The notes beneath the pieces are model-generated. The model was not told the origin of the DNA, searched no databases, and saw nothing but the letters and a program-made list of their open reading frames with translations. A DNA stretch of 64,000 nt from Ciceribacter thiooxidans (GTDB lineage Bacteria; Pseudomonadota; Alphaproteobacteria; Rhizobiales; Rhizobiaceae). The stretch covers positions 1,746,501 to 1,810,500 of the forward strand of contig NZ_CP059896.1 of the NCBI RefSeq assembly GCF_014126615.1, in the 5' to 3' direction. Below are positions 18,973 through 27,949 of this stretch, one piece after another. Numbering within the stretch: position 1 is the stretch's first letter; the number at the start of each line of letters is the position of its first letter. A program made the position numbers and the translations under genes.

Positions 18973-19700
18973 CCGACGCGAGCTGGATCAAGGACCTGCC
19001 GGTCGCCCATCGCGGCTTCCACGACATGAACAAGGCCGTCTGGGAAAACACCCTTTCGGCCTTCCAGCGGGCGATCGACGCCGGCTTCGCGATCGAATGC
19101 GACGTGCAACTGTCGGCCGACAGCGTCCCCGTCGTCTTCCACGACCATGACCTGCAGCGGCTTTGCGGCATTGCCGGCGAGGTGCGCGAGCGCACGGCGT
19201 CCGAGCTCGGCCTGCTGTCGGTCGGAGGCACCTCCGATCACATTCCGACGCTCCGGCAGATGCTGGCGCTCGTCAAGGGCCGCGTTCCGCTGGTGATCGA
19301 ACTCAAGGGCACCAGCGCCGAGGAAGATGACGGCTTTGCCGTGACCGTGCTCGACGTGCTCGAAGGCTACGAAGGCAAGGTCGCGCTGATGAGCTTCGAC
19401 CACTGGCTGCTGAAGGACCTGAAGGCGCTCGACTGCCCCTACCCCGTCGGCCTGACGGCAGAAGGCGCCAAGCCGGAAACCTTCTTCGTGCATGACGAAG
19501 CGATGCAGTTCGGGCTCGATTTCATCTCCTACTGTGCGGCGCATCTTCCGAACAGCTTCGTCACCGCCCAGCGCGAACGCGGCATTCCGGTCATTACCTG
19601 GACGGTCAGGGATGAAATCATGCGGCAGCATACCTATAAATATGCGGAGCAGATGACCTTCGAGGGGTTCGACCCCAGGGAAACGGTCGCGACCGCCTGA
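18969..19700 (+). CDS. Glycerophosphodiester phosphodiesterase
   Basis: This 243-residue GDPD-family TIM barrel hydrolyses glycerophosphodiesters to glycerol-3-phosphate and an alcohol. Catalytic motifs are AHRGFHDMNKAVWENTL (HRG..ENT) and the metal pair in IECDVQLSADSVPVVFHDHD. There is no signal peptide, so it is a cytosolic UgpQ-like enzyme. The GTG start overlaps the ridA stop as GTGA. The following acyltransferase gene starts 10 bases later, forming a tight operon. Confidence 0.9.
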   Translation: MTDASWIKDLPVAHRGFHDMNKAVWENTLSAFQRAIDAGFAIECDVQLSADSVPVVFHDHDLQRLCGIAGEVRERTASELGLLSVGGTSDHIPTLRQMLALVKGRVPLVIELKGTSAEEDDGFAVTVLDVLEGYEGKVALMSFDHWLLKDLKALDCPYPVGLTAEGAKPETFFVHDEAMQFGLDFISYCAAHLPNSFVTAQRERGIPVITWTVRDEIMRQHTYKYAEQMTFEGFDPRETVATA

Positions 19701-19710
19701 CGGGAGCAGC

Positions 19711-20904
19711 ATGACGCAACAGGTATCCATCCGGATCGAACAGTCCTTTACAGCGATCCCGCCCGATCTCTGGGCCACGCTTGAGGGGGCTAGCCGCGAC
19801 GAGGCCGGCGGGGCTTACAACCCCTTCAACGCGCATGGATACCTCTCCGCACTCGAAGCGTCGGGATCGGCGGCCGCCGAAACCGGCTGGCTCGGCCATC
19901 ATCTGCTGCTGGCGGACGCCGCCGGAACCCTGATCGGCGCCGTCCCCTGCTATCTCAAGAGCCACAGCCGCGGCGAATACGTCTTCGATCACGGCTGGGC
20001 CGATGTCTACCAGCGCGCCGGCGGGCGCTATTATCCCAAGCTGCAGGCCGCCATTCCGTTCACCCCGGCGACGGGGCCGCGACTGATGGTGGCGCAAGGC
20101 CGACACCAGGCCGAGATCCGCGCGCTGCTCGCCGCAGGCCTGCGCCAAGTCACCGAGAAACTCGGCGTCTCCTCTGCCCACGTCACCTTTCTGCCGGAAC
20201 ACGAGCTCGGCGCCTTCGAGGGACAGGACTACCTTCACCGGACCGATCAGCAGTTCCATTTCCTGAACGCCGGCTACAGGGATCACGACGATTTCCTCGA
20301 CACGCTTGCCTCGCGTAAGCGCAAGGCGCTGAAGAAGGAGCGGCGTGCGGCGCTCGAAAATGGCATCACGATCGACTGGCTCACCGGCTCCGATCTCACC
20401 GAGTCCGTCTGGGACCAGTTCTTCGCCTTCTACATGGACACCGGCAGCCGCAAGTGGGGGCGTCCCTATCTCACACGGGACTTCTACTCGCTGATCGGAG
20501 AACGGATGGCCGACGACATCCTGCTGGTGATGGCCAAGCGCGAGGGCCATTACGTCGCCGGTGCGATCAACTTCATCGGCGGCGACACGCTCTTCGGCCG
20601 CCACTGGGGCTGCATCGAGGAGCATCCGTTCCTGCATTTCGAGGTTTGCTATCATCAGGCGATCGACTTCGCCATCGAGAAGGGCCTCAGGAAAGTCGAG
20701 GCCGGCGCGCAGGGAGAGCACAAGCTCGCCCGCGGGTACCAGCCGGTGACCACCCACTCCGCCCACTTCATCGCCCATCCCGGCCTCAGGCGCGCGGTCG
20801 CCGACTATCTCGAACACGAGCGCCGGGAAGTCGAACAGATCGGCGAGTATCTCGGCGAACACACCCCCTTCAGGAAGGGCGAGCGCCAGTGTCGCGACGA
20901 CTGA
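19711..20904 (+). CDS. FemAB/GNAT-like N-acyltransferase (COG3146-type)
   Basis: This 397-residue protein resembles the COG3146 group of predicted acyltransferases, sometimes annotated as peptidoglycan biosynthesis or GNAT proteins. Recognisable blocks are FDHGWADVYQRAGGRYYPKL, the basic stretch ASRKRKALKKERR, and a C-terminal GNAT-like core with EAGAQGEHKLARGYQPV. The acyl donor and acceptor are not known. It follows the GDPD gene by 10 bases and precedes the HIT gene by 59, in a run conserved in rhizobia by my recollection. Confidence 0.75.
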   Translation: MTQQVSIRIEQSFTAIPPDLWATLEGASRDEAGGAYNPFNAHGYLSALEASGSAAAETGWLGHHLLLADAAGTLIGAVPCYLKSHSRGEYVFDHGWADVYQRAGGRYYPKLQAAIPFTPATGPRLMVAQGRHQAEIRALLAAGLRQVTEKLGVSSAHVTFLPEHELGAFEGQDYLHRTDQQFHFLNAGYRDHDDFLDTLASRKRKALKKERRAALENGITIDWLTGSDLTESVWDQFFAFYMDTGSRKWGRPYLTRDFYSLIGERMADDILLVMAKREGHYVAGAINFIGGDTLFGRHWGCIEEHPFLHFEVCYHQAIDFAIEKGLRKVEAGAQGEHKLARGYQPVTTHSAHFIAHPGLRRAVADYLEHERREVEQIGEYLGEHTPFRKGERQCRDD

Positions 20905-20963
20905 CGGACGCTTGATCGGTCGCCTCGGTCGCGTTAGGTACGCAGCAAAACGAGGAGACAGAG

Positions 20964-21389
20964 ATGACCAGCCCGGCCTACGACCCGAACAACATCTTCG
21001 CCAAGATCCTGCGCAACGAGATTCCCTCGGTCCGTCTCTACGAGGACGATCACACGCTCGCCTTCATGGACGTGATGCCGCAATCGCCGGGCCATCTTCT
21101 CGTCATCCCGAAAGAAGGATCGCGCAATCTGCTCGACGCCGATCCCGCAGTCCTCGCCCGCACGATGCCGGTCGTCCAGAAGCTGGCCGTCGCCGCCAAG
21201 GAGGCGCTCGACGCCGACGGCATTCTCGTCACCCAGTTCAACGAGCTCACTGCCGGTCAGACGGTCTTTCACCTGCATTTCCATGTCATTCCCCGTTACG
21301 AGGGCGTGTCGCTCCGGCCGCATTCCGGCCAGATGGAGGATATCGAGGTGCTGAAGGCCCACGCGGAGAAGATCAAGGCGGCGCTGTAA
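20964..21389 (+). CDS. HIT-family (HinT-like) nucleotide hydrolase
   Basis: This 141-residue histidine-triad protein carries the triad in FHLHFHVIP near the C-terminus and the substrate-binding segment PQSPGHLLVIPK. HinT-type enzymes hydrolyse adenosine phosphoramidates and acyl-adenylates. The ATG follows GAGGAGACAGAG. The gene ends 4 bases before the inverted-repeat element that probably serves as its terminator. The physiological substrate is not deducible. Confidence 0.9.
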   Translation: MTSPAYDPNNIFAKILRNEIPSVRLYEDDHTLAFMDVMPQSPGHLLVIPKEGSRNLLDADPAVLARTMPVVQKLAVAAKEALDADGILVTQFNELTAGQTVFHLHFHVIPRYEGVSLRPHSGQMEDIEVLKAHAEKIKAAL

Positions 21390-21393
21390 GCGC

Positions 21394-21525
21394 CACCCTC
21401 CCCTTGAGGAGGAGGGTCGGAGCGCAGCTCCGGGTGGGGTGACCTTTCAACGTCAAGATCACCCTTGGCACGCAACTTCACCCCCACCCGCGCGTCCGCG
21501 CGACCTCCCCCTCAAGGGGGAGGTG
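21394..21525. repeat. 132-bp palindromic intergenic element (two ~48-nt inverted arms)
   Basis: The left arm (21394-21442) and right arm (21478-21525) are imperfect inverted copies of each other around a 35-base centre. Each arm contains its own sub-hairpins: CCTCCCC-TTGA-GGAGGAGG and GGAGC-GCA-GCTCC on the left, and a CCTCCCCC...GGGGGAGG stem plus GCGCG-TCC-GCGCG on the right. This resembles the RIME/REP-like mobile palindromes common between genes in rhizobia. It carries no coding capacity. It lies between convergent genes and could act as a bidirectional terminator. Confidence 0.8.
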
Positions 21526-21557
21526 TCGATTCGGCCGGCCGCCGAAGTGTCCGCCCC

Positions 21558-22412
21558 CTATTCCGGATTGCGATAGCCGTTCCTCTCGGGGAACGGCCAA
21601 TCTTTCAAAAGCTCCATGTCCGGCCGGAATATCTCGACCTTCAGCGGATAGCACGCGGCAGCGTCGCTCGAATGGGTGGCGCTGCAATCGCCGCCCGGGC
21701 AGGCAGAGAGCGCGCCGATGAGGTCGATTTCGGCGAAGAACTCGATGTAGTCGCCGGGACTGACCGGGCTCGCCTTCATGAAATACTGGTGCGTGTCGCT
21801 GGTAAAGCCGGTGCACATGAAGACGTTGAGCACGTCGTGGACATGCGGCTCGGCCTCGCGGAAGCCGAGGTGCTTCGCTCCGGCGAGCGCGCGCGTCAGG
21901 TTCGAATGGCAGCAGTGGTGATAGTCGCCACCGGAAAGCAGCCTGTTGGTATAGGGATCGCAGCGCGTGCCGATGACGTCGTGCAGGCCCGCCCCGTCGT
22001 CGTCCCAGCCGTACCAGGCGAGCGTATCGTGGGTGATCGTCGCCATCGGCCGCAGATGCGGCAGCGAACTCCAGAGCCGGTCGCCGACCGAAACATGGGT
22101 CGCGTGCAGCGCCCGCGTCTTACCGCTGAAGAAGCGTTCGGAGAGGTCCGCCGCGTTCCAGAGGTTGAGGTCACCGACCTGCGGTCCCTCGATGCTGACG
22201 ACACGGAAGAAATGCCCCTTCGGCACTTCGAACGCTCCGCCTTCGCGCGGCGGGACGACGATTTCGTCGATCTTTTCAAGTGTTGCGCGGGCTTCTTCGA
22301 GTTGTGCTATGTTCGGAGCCTGCAAGGTTCCGTTAGGGTAGACGACGACGGGGCGACGGGCGCGACGCTCGGCGGCATCGGCGGGGGCCTTGACGGTGGA
22401 CTTGGCGGTCAT
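21558..22412 (-). CDS. DUF1989 family (urea carboxylase-associated) protein
   Basis: This 284-residue protein matches the DUF1989 family often found beside urea carboxylase or allophanate genes. It is rich in Cys and His typical of the family (TRCDPYTNRLLSGGDYHHCC, and PGGDCSATHSSDAAAC near the C-terminus), suggesting metal binding. The ATG at 22412 was preferred over an upstream in-frame ATG because AGGATC precedes it. It is divergent from the LysR gene, which probably regulates it. No urea carboxylase is in the window, and the reaction is unknown. Confidence 0.8.
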   Translation of the reverse strand: MTAKSTVKAPADAAERRARRPVVVYPNGTLQAPNIAQLEEARATLEKIDEIVVPPREGGAFEVPKGHFFRVVSIEGPQVGDLNLWNAADLSERFFSGKTRALHATHVSVGDRLWSSLPHLRPMATITHDTLAWYGWDDDGAGLHDVIGTRCDPYTNRLLSGGDYHHCCHSNLTRALAGAKHLGFREAEPHVHDVLNVFMCTGFTSDTHQYFMKASPVSPGDYIEFFAEIDLIGALSACPGGDCSATHSSDAAACYPLKVEIFRPDMELLKDWPFPERNGYRNPE

Positions 22413-22528
22413 GAACGATCCTGCGCTCTCTTGGACGAATATCGGCATGGACACTGCACGGCCGCAAGGTCGCTGGCAATACGGCTTTTTCTTGCCATAA
22501 GGATAAGCATGACTTATCCTTCTTCTCC

Positions 22529-23410
22529 ATGAAGCTCCCACCGCTGCCAAGTCTTCGCGCCTTCGAATCCGCCGCCCGCAACGAGAACTTCCGGCAGGCG
22601 GCCGCCGAGCTCGGCATGACGCCCGCCGCCGTCAGCCAGCATGTACGTAGCCTCGAGGACTGGCTCGGTGTCAGCCTTTTCGAGCGCCGCGCCCGCGGCG
22701 TGCGGCTGACGCCCGCCGGCCGGGAATTCGGCAAGGCGGTGACCGCAGGATTCGGAACGATTGCTGCTGCCGCCGAACGGCTCACCGCGGGAGCAAGAAG
22801 CCGCACCGTGCGTCTCGCCTGCCTTCCCTCGGTCGTCACCCATTGGCTGGCGCCCAGATTGCCGCGCTTCCGCGCCGCACATCCGGACATACAGGTTGCG
22901 ATCTCCTACGCAGCAGGCGCAAAGACGGCGTCGGAAGCCGCGGCAGATCTGCTGATCCAGCACGGCACCCGTCCGGATACCGGAGCGGTACCGATCCTCT
23001 CCGGTGCAACACGCCCGACCTGTGCGCCGGTCTATCTGCATCGCAGAGGCCCGATCAGCGATCCCCGAGAGCTTCTCGAGGCCGATCTCCTGCATGACGA
23101 AAGCCCGGCCGCCTGGCGACGGTGGTTTGCCGAAGGAGGTCTCGAAAGCCCGCGCGAGGCAGGGCCGATCTTTGCCGATTTCAACCTGCTCCTGAGTTCG
23201 CTGACGGCCGGGCTCGGCGTCGCGCTCTGCCCGACCGCACTCATTGCCGACGAGCTTTCGAAGGGGAAACTCGAAATCCTGTTCGATCGCCCAACGGACG
23301 TGGAGAAGGCTTACTGGCTGACGGAAGCGGCAAGCCTCTCACCAGAAGCAGTGCTGATGCGCGACTGGTTGCTGGCGGAGGCAGCGGTCGCGATCCCTCC
23401 GGACGGCTGA
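22529..23410 (+). CDS. LysR-family transcriptional regulator (GcvA-like)
   Basis: This 293-residue regulator has an N-terminal winged HTH (residues 1-60, with AAAELGMTPAAVSQHVRSLE) and a C-terminal periplasmic-binding-like effector domain with PRFRAAHPDIQV. The sequence style is that of the GcvA subgroup. Divergent orientation, with 116 bases to the DUF1989 start, is the classic LysR arrangement and points to that gene as a target. Its stop is 3 bases from the convergent azlD stop. The effector is unknown. Confidence 0.9.
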   Translation: MKLPPLPSLRAFESAARNENFRQAAAELGMTPAAVSQHVRSLEDWLGVSLFERRARGVRLTPAGREFGKAVTAGFGTIAAAAERLTAGARSRTVRLACLPSVVTHWLAPRLPRFRAAHPDIQVAISYAAGAKTASEAAADLLIQHGTRPDTGAVPILSGATRPTCAPVYLHRRGPISDPRELLEADLLHDESPAAWRRWFAEGGLESPREAGPIFADFNLLLSSLTAGLGVALCPTALIADELSKGKLEILFDRPTDVEKAYWLTEAASLSPEAVLMRDWLLAEAAVAIPPDG

Positions 23411-23413
23411 GGC

Positions 23414-23743
23414 TCAGACGAAGGCGAGGCCGAGCGCCAGGAACGCCACGGAGACCACGACAGCGACGACGACCCGCTGCCCCGCGGCAAGGAACGCGAC
23501 GAAGCCTAGCCCCGCCGCGGCGAGCCGCAGCCAGAGTGGCGAGGCTTCGAGACTGCCGGTCGGGAAGACGATGAGCTTCGCCGTCACCGCCATGACGAGC
23601 GAAGTGGCGACCGCCCTCACCCATTTCAGCGCCTCGGAATCCTCGTTCATGCGGTTGCCGGCGACCACGCCGAGCCAGCGCCAGACATCCGTCGCCAGCC
23701 AGCCGGCGACGAGGATGACGCCATAGATCGTATAGTCGTTCAT
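23414..23743 (-). CDS. azlD: AzlD-family branched-chain amino acid exporter, small subunit
   Basis: This 109-residue protein with about four hydrophobic helices matches the AzlD family. It is the small partner of AzlC (together BrnFE-like) in export of branched-chain or related amino acids. The ATG at 23743 overlaps the azlC stop by 4 bases, showing translational coupling. A longer in-frame opening extends upstream through azlC but is a shadow of that gene. Confidence 0.88.
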   Translation of the reverse strand: MNDYTIYGVILVAGWLATDVWRWLGVVAGNRMNEDSEALKWVRAVATSLVMAVTAKLIVFPTGSLEASPLWLRLAAAGLGFVAFLAAGQRVVVAVVVSVAFLALGLAFV

Positions 23744-24492
23744 CGGCTTTCTCCCTCGCGACGCTTCTGCCGAGCGGAGATGATCAGGCGGTCGACGAGG
23801 TAGGCGACCGTCCCGCCGCCGAGGCCGGCAATCAGCACGTCCATTCCAGGGACCACAAGCGAAAGCAGCGGCCCGCCGACGATCCCGATGAGAAACGCCA
23901 GTTTGAGGACAGGCTGGCGCGAGGTCGCCCAGATCGATGCGACGAAATAAATGGGCGTCAGAAAGAACAGAACCCCGGCCACCAGCGGCGGAAAGGTCTC
24001 GACGAGGCCGTAGCAGACGCCGACCAGGAGTGTGTTGGTGAGCGTCAACGTGATCGCGAAACCGGCAAAGTAGACGGTCCGATGCTCGCGCGGAACGGCA
24101 CCGATGTGCTGGGTGGTGAACACCCAGGCGGTGATCGCGATGAAATGGGAAAGAAAGAGCAGCAGCCAGACCGGGGTGCGCGGCGTGCGGATTTCCGGAA
24201 CGAGCGAGGCCACCATCGGCATCATCCGGATCGAGGAGAGCGAGACGGCGACGATGATCGCGAGAATATGGGCGCCGCTCGCGAGCATCCCGGTCAGGAT
24301 CATCTTGGCCGGAAGCGCCCAGATCATCAGCGTCATGAACATCGCCGCGCCGCGAGAAATGCCGGCCTCGAGCGCGAAGGCGGCGAAACCGACGAAGGAG
24401 GTCATCAGGATCAGCGCCGGCAGGCTGAAAATGCCGCTTGCACCGCGCCGGAACCAGCGAAAAGATTCGGAATCGGCAGTCTGAAACGGCAT
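23740..24492 (-). CDS. azlC: AzlC-family branched-chain amino acid exporter, large subunit
   Basis: This 250-residue polytopic membrane protein of the AzlC/BrnF family has family blocks ALEAGISRGAAMFMTL and SLSSIRMMPMVASLVPE. With AzlD it forms an exporter for branched-chain amino acids or analogues. The ATG at 24492 gives a normal family length. An upstream TTG at 24555 would add 21 residues without a clear ribosome-binding site. The substrate is inferred from family only. Confidence 0.88.
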   Translation of the reverse strand: MPFQTADSESFRWFRRGASGIFSLPALILMTSFVGFAAFALEAGISRGAAMFMTLMIWALPAKMILTGMLASGAHILAIIVAVSLSSIRMMPMVASLVPEIRTPRTPVWLLLFLSHFIAITAWVFTTQHIGAVPREHRTVYFAGFAITLTLTNTLLVGVCYGLVETFPPLVAGVLFFLTPIYFVASIWATSRQPVLKLAFLIGIVGGPLLSLVVPGMDVLIAGLGGGTVAYLVDRLIISARQKRREGESR

Positions 24493-24611
24493 CGGCAGAT
24501 CCCAGGGAAGACGGCGGAGACCGACGAGAGACGCCGCCGGCACAGGTTTGCGCAAGCAATACCGGCGATTCCCGGCACGAGACAGCGGTTTTCCGCAACC
24601 CGGCCATTCCC

Positions 24612-25028
24612 TCAGCGCATGCCGTCGGGCCCGCCGCTCACCGAAATCATCAACCAGCTCCGTCCGCGCCGCTTGTACACTTCCGTCCAGCGACCGGCGA
24701 CGGCCTGAGACGCGCCGCCTGCAGCCTCGACCTCCGCCTCGTAACGATAGTGCACGACGCCGACTTCGTGATCGAAGACCGTGACTTCAAGAGGCTGCAA
24801 CCTGTAGCGGAGTATGCGCGGCGAACCCGGCCCGACGGACGTCACCGCCGCCTCGTAGTCATGCGGCCTGTCGAGGCCAGTCACCCAGCCGGTATAGTCG
24901 GGATGGAGAAGCTTGCGGACCGGTGCCGTCTCGCGCCGGCGGGCGAGCTCCCACAGCATCTCGACGTGCTCCCAGAGCAGCTGCTCCTCATCGCCGAGAC
25001 GAGGTACCCCGCCGCTCTCATGCTCCAT
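24612..25028 (-). CDS. NTF2-like / SnoaL-type small protein (DUF4440-like)
   Basis: This 138-residue protein has the pattern of the NTF2-like cone fold. An N-terminal helix (DEEQLLWEHVEMLWELA) precedes HPDYTGWVTG and the C-terminal strands RYEAEVEAAGG and WTEVYKRRGRSWLMIS. Such proteins may be small enzymes or ligand-binding modules. No catalytic assignment is possible from sequence. It starts just beyond the clpA terminator and precedes azlC on the same strand by 119 bases. Confidence 0.65.
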   Translation of the reverse strand: MEHESGGVPRLGDEEQLLWEHVEMLWELARRRETAPVRKLLHPDYTGWVTGLDRPHDYEAAVTSVGPGSPRILRYRLQPLEVTVFDHEVGVVHYRYEAEVEAAGGASQAVAGRWTEVYKRRGRSWLMISVSGGPDGMR

Positions 25029-25070
25029 CTTCCGCTCCCCCAGTTTGCCGTCGACAGCACCGACGAGAAA

Positions 25071-25096
25071 ACCCTCGCAGCGTGGCTGCGAGGGGT
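25071..25096 (-). terminator. Rho-independent terminator downstream of clpA
   Basis: On the minus strand CCCTCGCAGC-CAC-GCTGCGAGGG forms a 10-bp perfect stem with a 3-base loop, followed by TTTTCTCG. It lies about 50 bases after the clpA stop and is the best-formed intrinsic terminator on the minus strand in the window. Confidence 0.88.
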
Positions 25097-25144
25097 CAAT
25101 TCACCTCTTCGTATAGCAAGGGACTACCACTCGAAGACCAACCG

Positions 25145-27592
25145 CTATTTCTTCTTCGGCACCTTGGGAACCGAGCCCCGTTTCTTCGGAGCCGGGCCTT
25201 CCTCGCTCGGCTCCTCTGCCGATGGTTTCGTCTTGCGGGCAGCCTTGGCCTTGCCGACGGTTTCGGCCTCCGCCTTCGGCTTGACCGGCGCGACATCCGG
25301 AACAGCATCGAGATCAAGAACCTCGGCGCCGGTCTCGTCCTTCTTGACTCCGACCTTGACGACGCCACCCTTCTTCAGCTTGCCGAAGAGGATCTCGTTG
25401 GCGAGCGGCTTCTTGATGTGCTCTTGAATGACCCGTGCCAGCGGACGGGCCCCCATCTTCTCATCGTAGCCACGAGTGGCGAGCCAGGCGATCGCTTCCG
25501 GCGCGAGGTCGAAGGTGACGTTGCGCTCGGAAAGCTGCGCCTCGAGCTGCATGACGAACTTCTGTACCACCTGGTGGATGACCTCGGTCGGTAGCGGGGC
25601 GAACTGGATCGTCGCATCGAGGCGGTTGCGGAACTCGGGAGTGAATAGGCGGTTGAGTGCTTCCTCTTCCTCGCCCGTCCGCTTGGACGAACCGAAACCG
25701 ATCGCCGCCTTCGCGCCCTCCGACGCTCCGGCGTTGGTCGTCATGATCAGGATCACGTTGCGAAAGTCGATCTTCTTGCCATTGTGGTCGGTCAGCGAGC
25801 CGTGATCCATCACCTGCAACAGGATGTTGTAGATGTCCGGATGCGCCTTCTCGATCTCGTCGAGCAGGACGACCGAATGCGGGTGCTGGTCGACGCCGTC
25901 GGTCAGGAGACCGCCCTGGTCGAAGCCGACATAACCGGGAGGCGCACCGAGCAGCCGCGAGACGGTGTGGCGTTCCATATATTCCGACATATCGAAGCGC
26001 AGCAGTTCGACGCCGAGTGAAGCGGCAAGCTGCTTTGCGACTTCGGTCTTGCCCACACCCGTCGGGCCGGAGAAGACATAGCAGCCGATCGGCTTGTTCG
26101 GTTCGCGCAGGCCGGCGCGGGCAAGCTTGATCGACGTCGACAGCGCCTCGATCGCCTTGTCCTGGCCGTAGACCACCGAACGGAGCTCCTTCTCGAGATT
26201 GGCGAGCACCATCTCGTCGTCCTTGGAGACCGTCTTCGGCGGAATGCGCGCCATCGTCGCGATCGTCGCCTCGATCTCGCGCTCGGTGATCAGCTTGCGT
26301 CGCTTGGAAGCGGGCAGCAGCATCTGCGCCGCGCCGGTTTCGTCGATCACATCGATCGCCTTGTCCGGCAGCTTGCGGTCGGAGATGTAGCGCGCCGAAA
26401 GCTCGACCGCCGCCTTGATGGCCTCGTTCGTGTAGCGGAGCTTGTGATAGTCCTCGAAATAGGGCTTCAGGCCCTTCATGATCTCGATCGCGTCGTCGAT
26501 CGAAGGCTCGTTGACGTCGATCTTCTGGAAGCGACGGACGAGCGCCCGGTCCTTCTCGAAGAACTGCCGGTATTCCTTGTAGGTCGTCGACCCGATACAG
26601 CGGATCGCACCCGAGGAGAGCGCCGGCTTCAGGAGGTTCGAGGCGTCCATGGCGCCGCCCGATGTCGCACCCGCACCGATGACAGTGTGGATCTCGTCGA
26701 TAAAGAGCACGGCGCCCGGATACTCCTCGAGTTCCTTGACCACCTGCTTCAAGCGCTCCTCGAAGTCACCGCGGTACCGGGTGCCGGCGAGCAGCGTCCC
26801 CATGTCGAGCGAGAAGATCGTCGCATCCTTCAGCGCGTCGGGGACCTTGCCCTCGACGATGCGCTTGGCGAGACCTTCGGCGATCGCCGTCTTGCCGACG
26901 CCGGGATCGCCGACATAGAGCGGGTTGTTCTTGGAACGGCGGCAAAGCACCTGGATCGTGCGGTTGACCTCGTCGTTGCGGCCGATCAGCGGGTCGATCC
27001 GACCGGCGCGGGCCTTCTCGTTGAGGTTGACGCAGTAGGCCTTGAGGGCTTCCTGTTTGCCCTTGGAGGCGCCCTCTTCCTGGTCGCGCGCCTGCTTGGC
27101 CTCAGCTTCTCCCTCCTCGGCACCACGCGGCGGGCGAACCTGCGACGCGCCCGGACGCTTGCCGATGCCGTGGGAAATGTAGTTGACCGCGTCGTAGCGG
27201 GTCATTTCCTGCTCCTGCAGGAAATAGGCCGCGTGGCTCTCGCGCTCGGCGAAAATCGCAACCAGCACGTTGGCGCCGGTCACCTCTTCGCGGCCGGAGG
27301 ACTGCACATGAATGACCGCGCGCTGGATGACACGCTGAAAGCCGGAGGTCGGCTTGGAATCCTCGTCATAACCCGTCACCAGGTTCGACAATTCGTTGTC
27401 GACATAGTCGCTTACAGTCTTACGAAGCACATCGAGGTTGACGTTGCACGCCCCCATCACGGCCGCCGCATCAGCATCGTCGATCAGCGCGAGCAGAAGG
27501 TGTTCGAGCGTGGCATATTCGTGATGCCGCTCGTTCGCGTAGGTCAGTGCCTGGTGCAGCGCCTTCTCGAGGCTCGGAGAAAATGTTGGCAC
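25145..27592 (-). CDS. clpA: ATP-dependent Clp protease ATP-binding subunit ClpA
   Basis: This 815-residue AAA+ unfoldase feeds substrates to ClpP. A Clp N-domain (MPTFSPSLEKALHQALTYAN) precedes two AAA+ modules with Walker A GDPGVGKTAIAEGLA and GPTGVGKTEVAKQLA. The C-terminus ends in a Lys/Pro/Glu-rich tail of about 50 residues ending PKVPKKK. The start is a GTG 9 bases after the clpS stop, with GAGG at good spacing. Pairing with clpS supports ClpA rather than ClpB or ClpC, and ClpP is encoded elsewhere. Confidence 0.96.
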   Translation of the reverse strand: MPTFSPSLEKALHQALTYANERHHEYATLEHLLLALIDDADAAAVMGACNVNLDVLRKTVSDYVDNELSNLVTGYDEDSKPTSGFQRVIQRAVIHVQSSGREEVTGANVLVAIFAERESHAAYFLQEQEMTRYDAVNYISHGIGKRPGASQVRPPRGAEEGEAEAKQARDQEEGASKGKQEALKAYCVNLNEKARAGRIDPLIGRNDEVNRTIQVLCRRSKNNPLYVGDPGVGKTAIAEGLAKRIVEGKVPDALKDATIFSLDMGTLLAGTRYRGDFEERLKQVVKELEEYPGAVLFIDEIHTVIGAGATSGGAMDASNLLKPALSSGAIRCIGSTTYKEYRQFFEKDRALVRRFQKIDVNEPSIDDAIEIMKGLKPYFEDYHKLRYTNEAIKAAVELSARYISDRKLPDKAIDVIDETGAAQMLLPASKRRKLITEREIEATIATMARIPPKTVSKDDEMVLANLEKELRSVVYGQDKAIEALSTSIKLARAGLREPNKPIGCYVFSGPTGVGKTEVAKQLAASLGVELLRFDMSEYMERHTVSRLLGAPPGYVGFDQGGLLTDGVDQHPHSVVLLDEIEKAHPDIYNILLQVMDHGSLTDHNGKKIDFRNVILIMTTNAGASEGAKAAIGFGSSKRTGEEEEALNRLFTPEFRNRLDATIQFAPLPTEVIHQVVQKFVMQLEAQLSERNVTFDLAPEAIAWLATRGYDEKMGARPLARVIQEHIKKPLANEILFGKLKKGGVVKVGVKKDETGAEVLDLDAVPDVAPVKPKAEAETVGKAKAARKTKPSAEEPSEEGPAPKKRGSVPKVPKKK

Positions 27593-27601
27593 GTCAAATC
27601 C

Positions 27602-27949
27602 TCACTTCTTTTCCATCACACATTGCAGCGGGTGCTCGTGCTGCCGGGCGAAATCCATCACCTGGCTGACCTTGGTTTCGGCAACCTCGTAGGTGAAGAT
27701 GCCGCACTCCCCGACGCCATGATTGTGAACATGCAACATGATGCGCGTGGCCGCCTCCCTGTCCTTCTGGAAGAAGCGCTCCAGGATGTGGATCACGAAT
27801 TCCATCGGGGTGTAGTCGTCGTTGAGCAGCAGCACGCGATACAGATTCGGCTTTTTGGTCTTCGGCTTCGTGCGCGTGATGACGGACGTGCCGCGACCCG
27901 CGTTGTCCCCGTCACCTTTCTGCTGCATGAAGACCGGCGTGGCGATCAT
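27602..27949 (-). CDS. clpS: ATP-dependent Clp protease adaptor ClpS
   Basis: This 115-residue N-end-rule adaptor delivers proteins with destabilising N-terminal residues to ClpA. The core [20 protein letters not shown] and the [21 protein letters not shown] segment are nearly invariant in the family. The N-terminal ~30 residues are flexible and Gly/Lys-rich. The ATG at 27949 gives the usual length, and further upstream in-frame codons were rejected. It is followed directly by clpA. Confidence 0.96.
   Translation of the reverse strand: MIATPVFMQQKGDGDNAGRGTSVITRTKPKTKKPNLYRVLLLNDDYTPMEFVIHILERFFQKDREAATRIMLHVHNHGVGECGIFTYEVAETKVSQVMDFARQHEHPLQCVMEKK

Noticed and set aside
21456..21472. TTGGCACGCAACTTCA as a sigma54 -24/-12 promoter
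   Set aside because: The -12 half does not match TTGCW and the sequence lies in the centre of the palindromic element, facing no suitable gene.
23744..24607. Upstream in-frame extension of azlD covering azlC
   Set aside because: The extension is Arg-rich out-of-frame translation of azlC. The real azlD starts at 23743 with the expected AzlD sequence.
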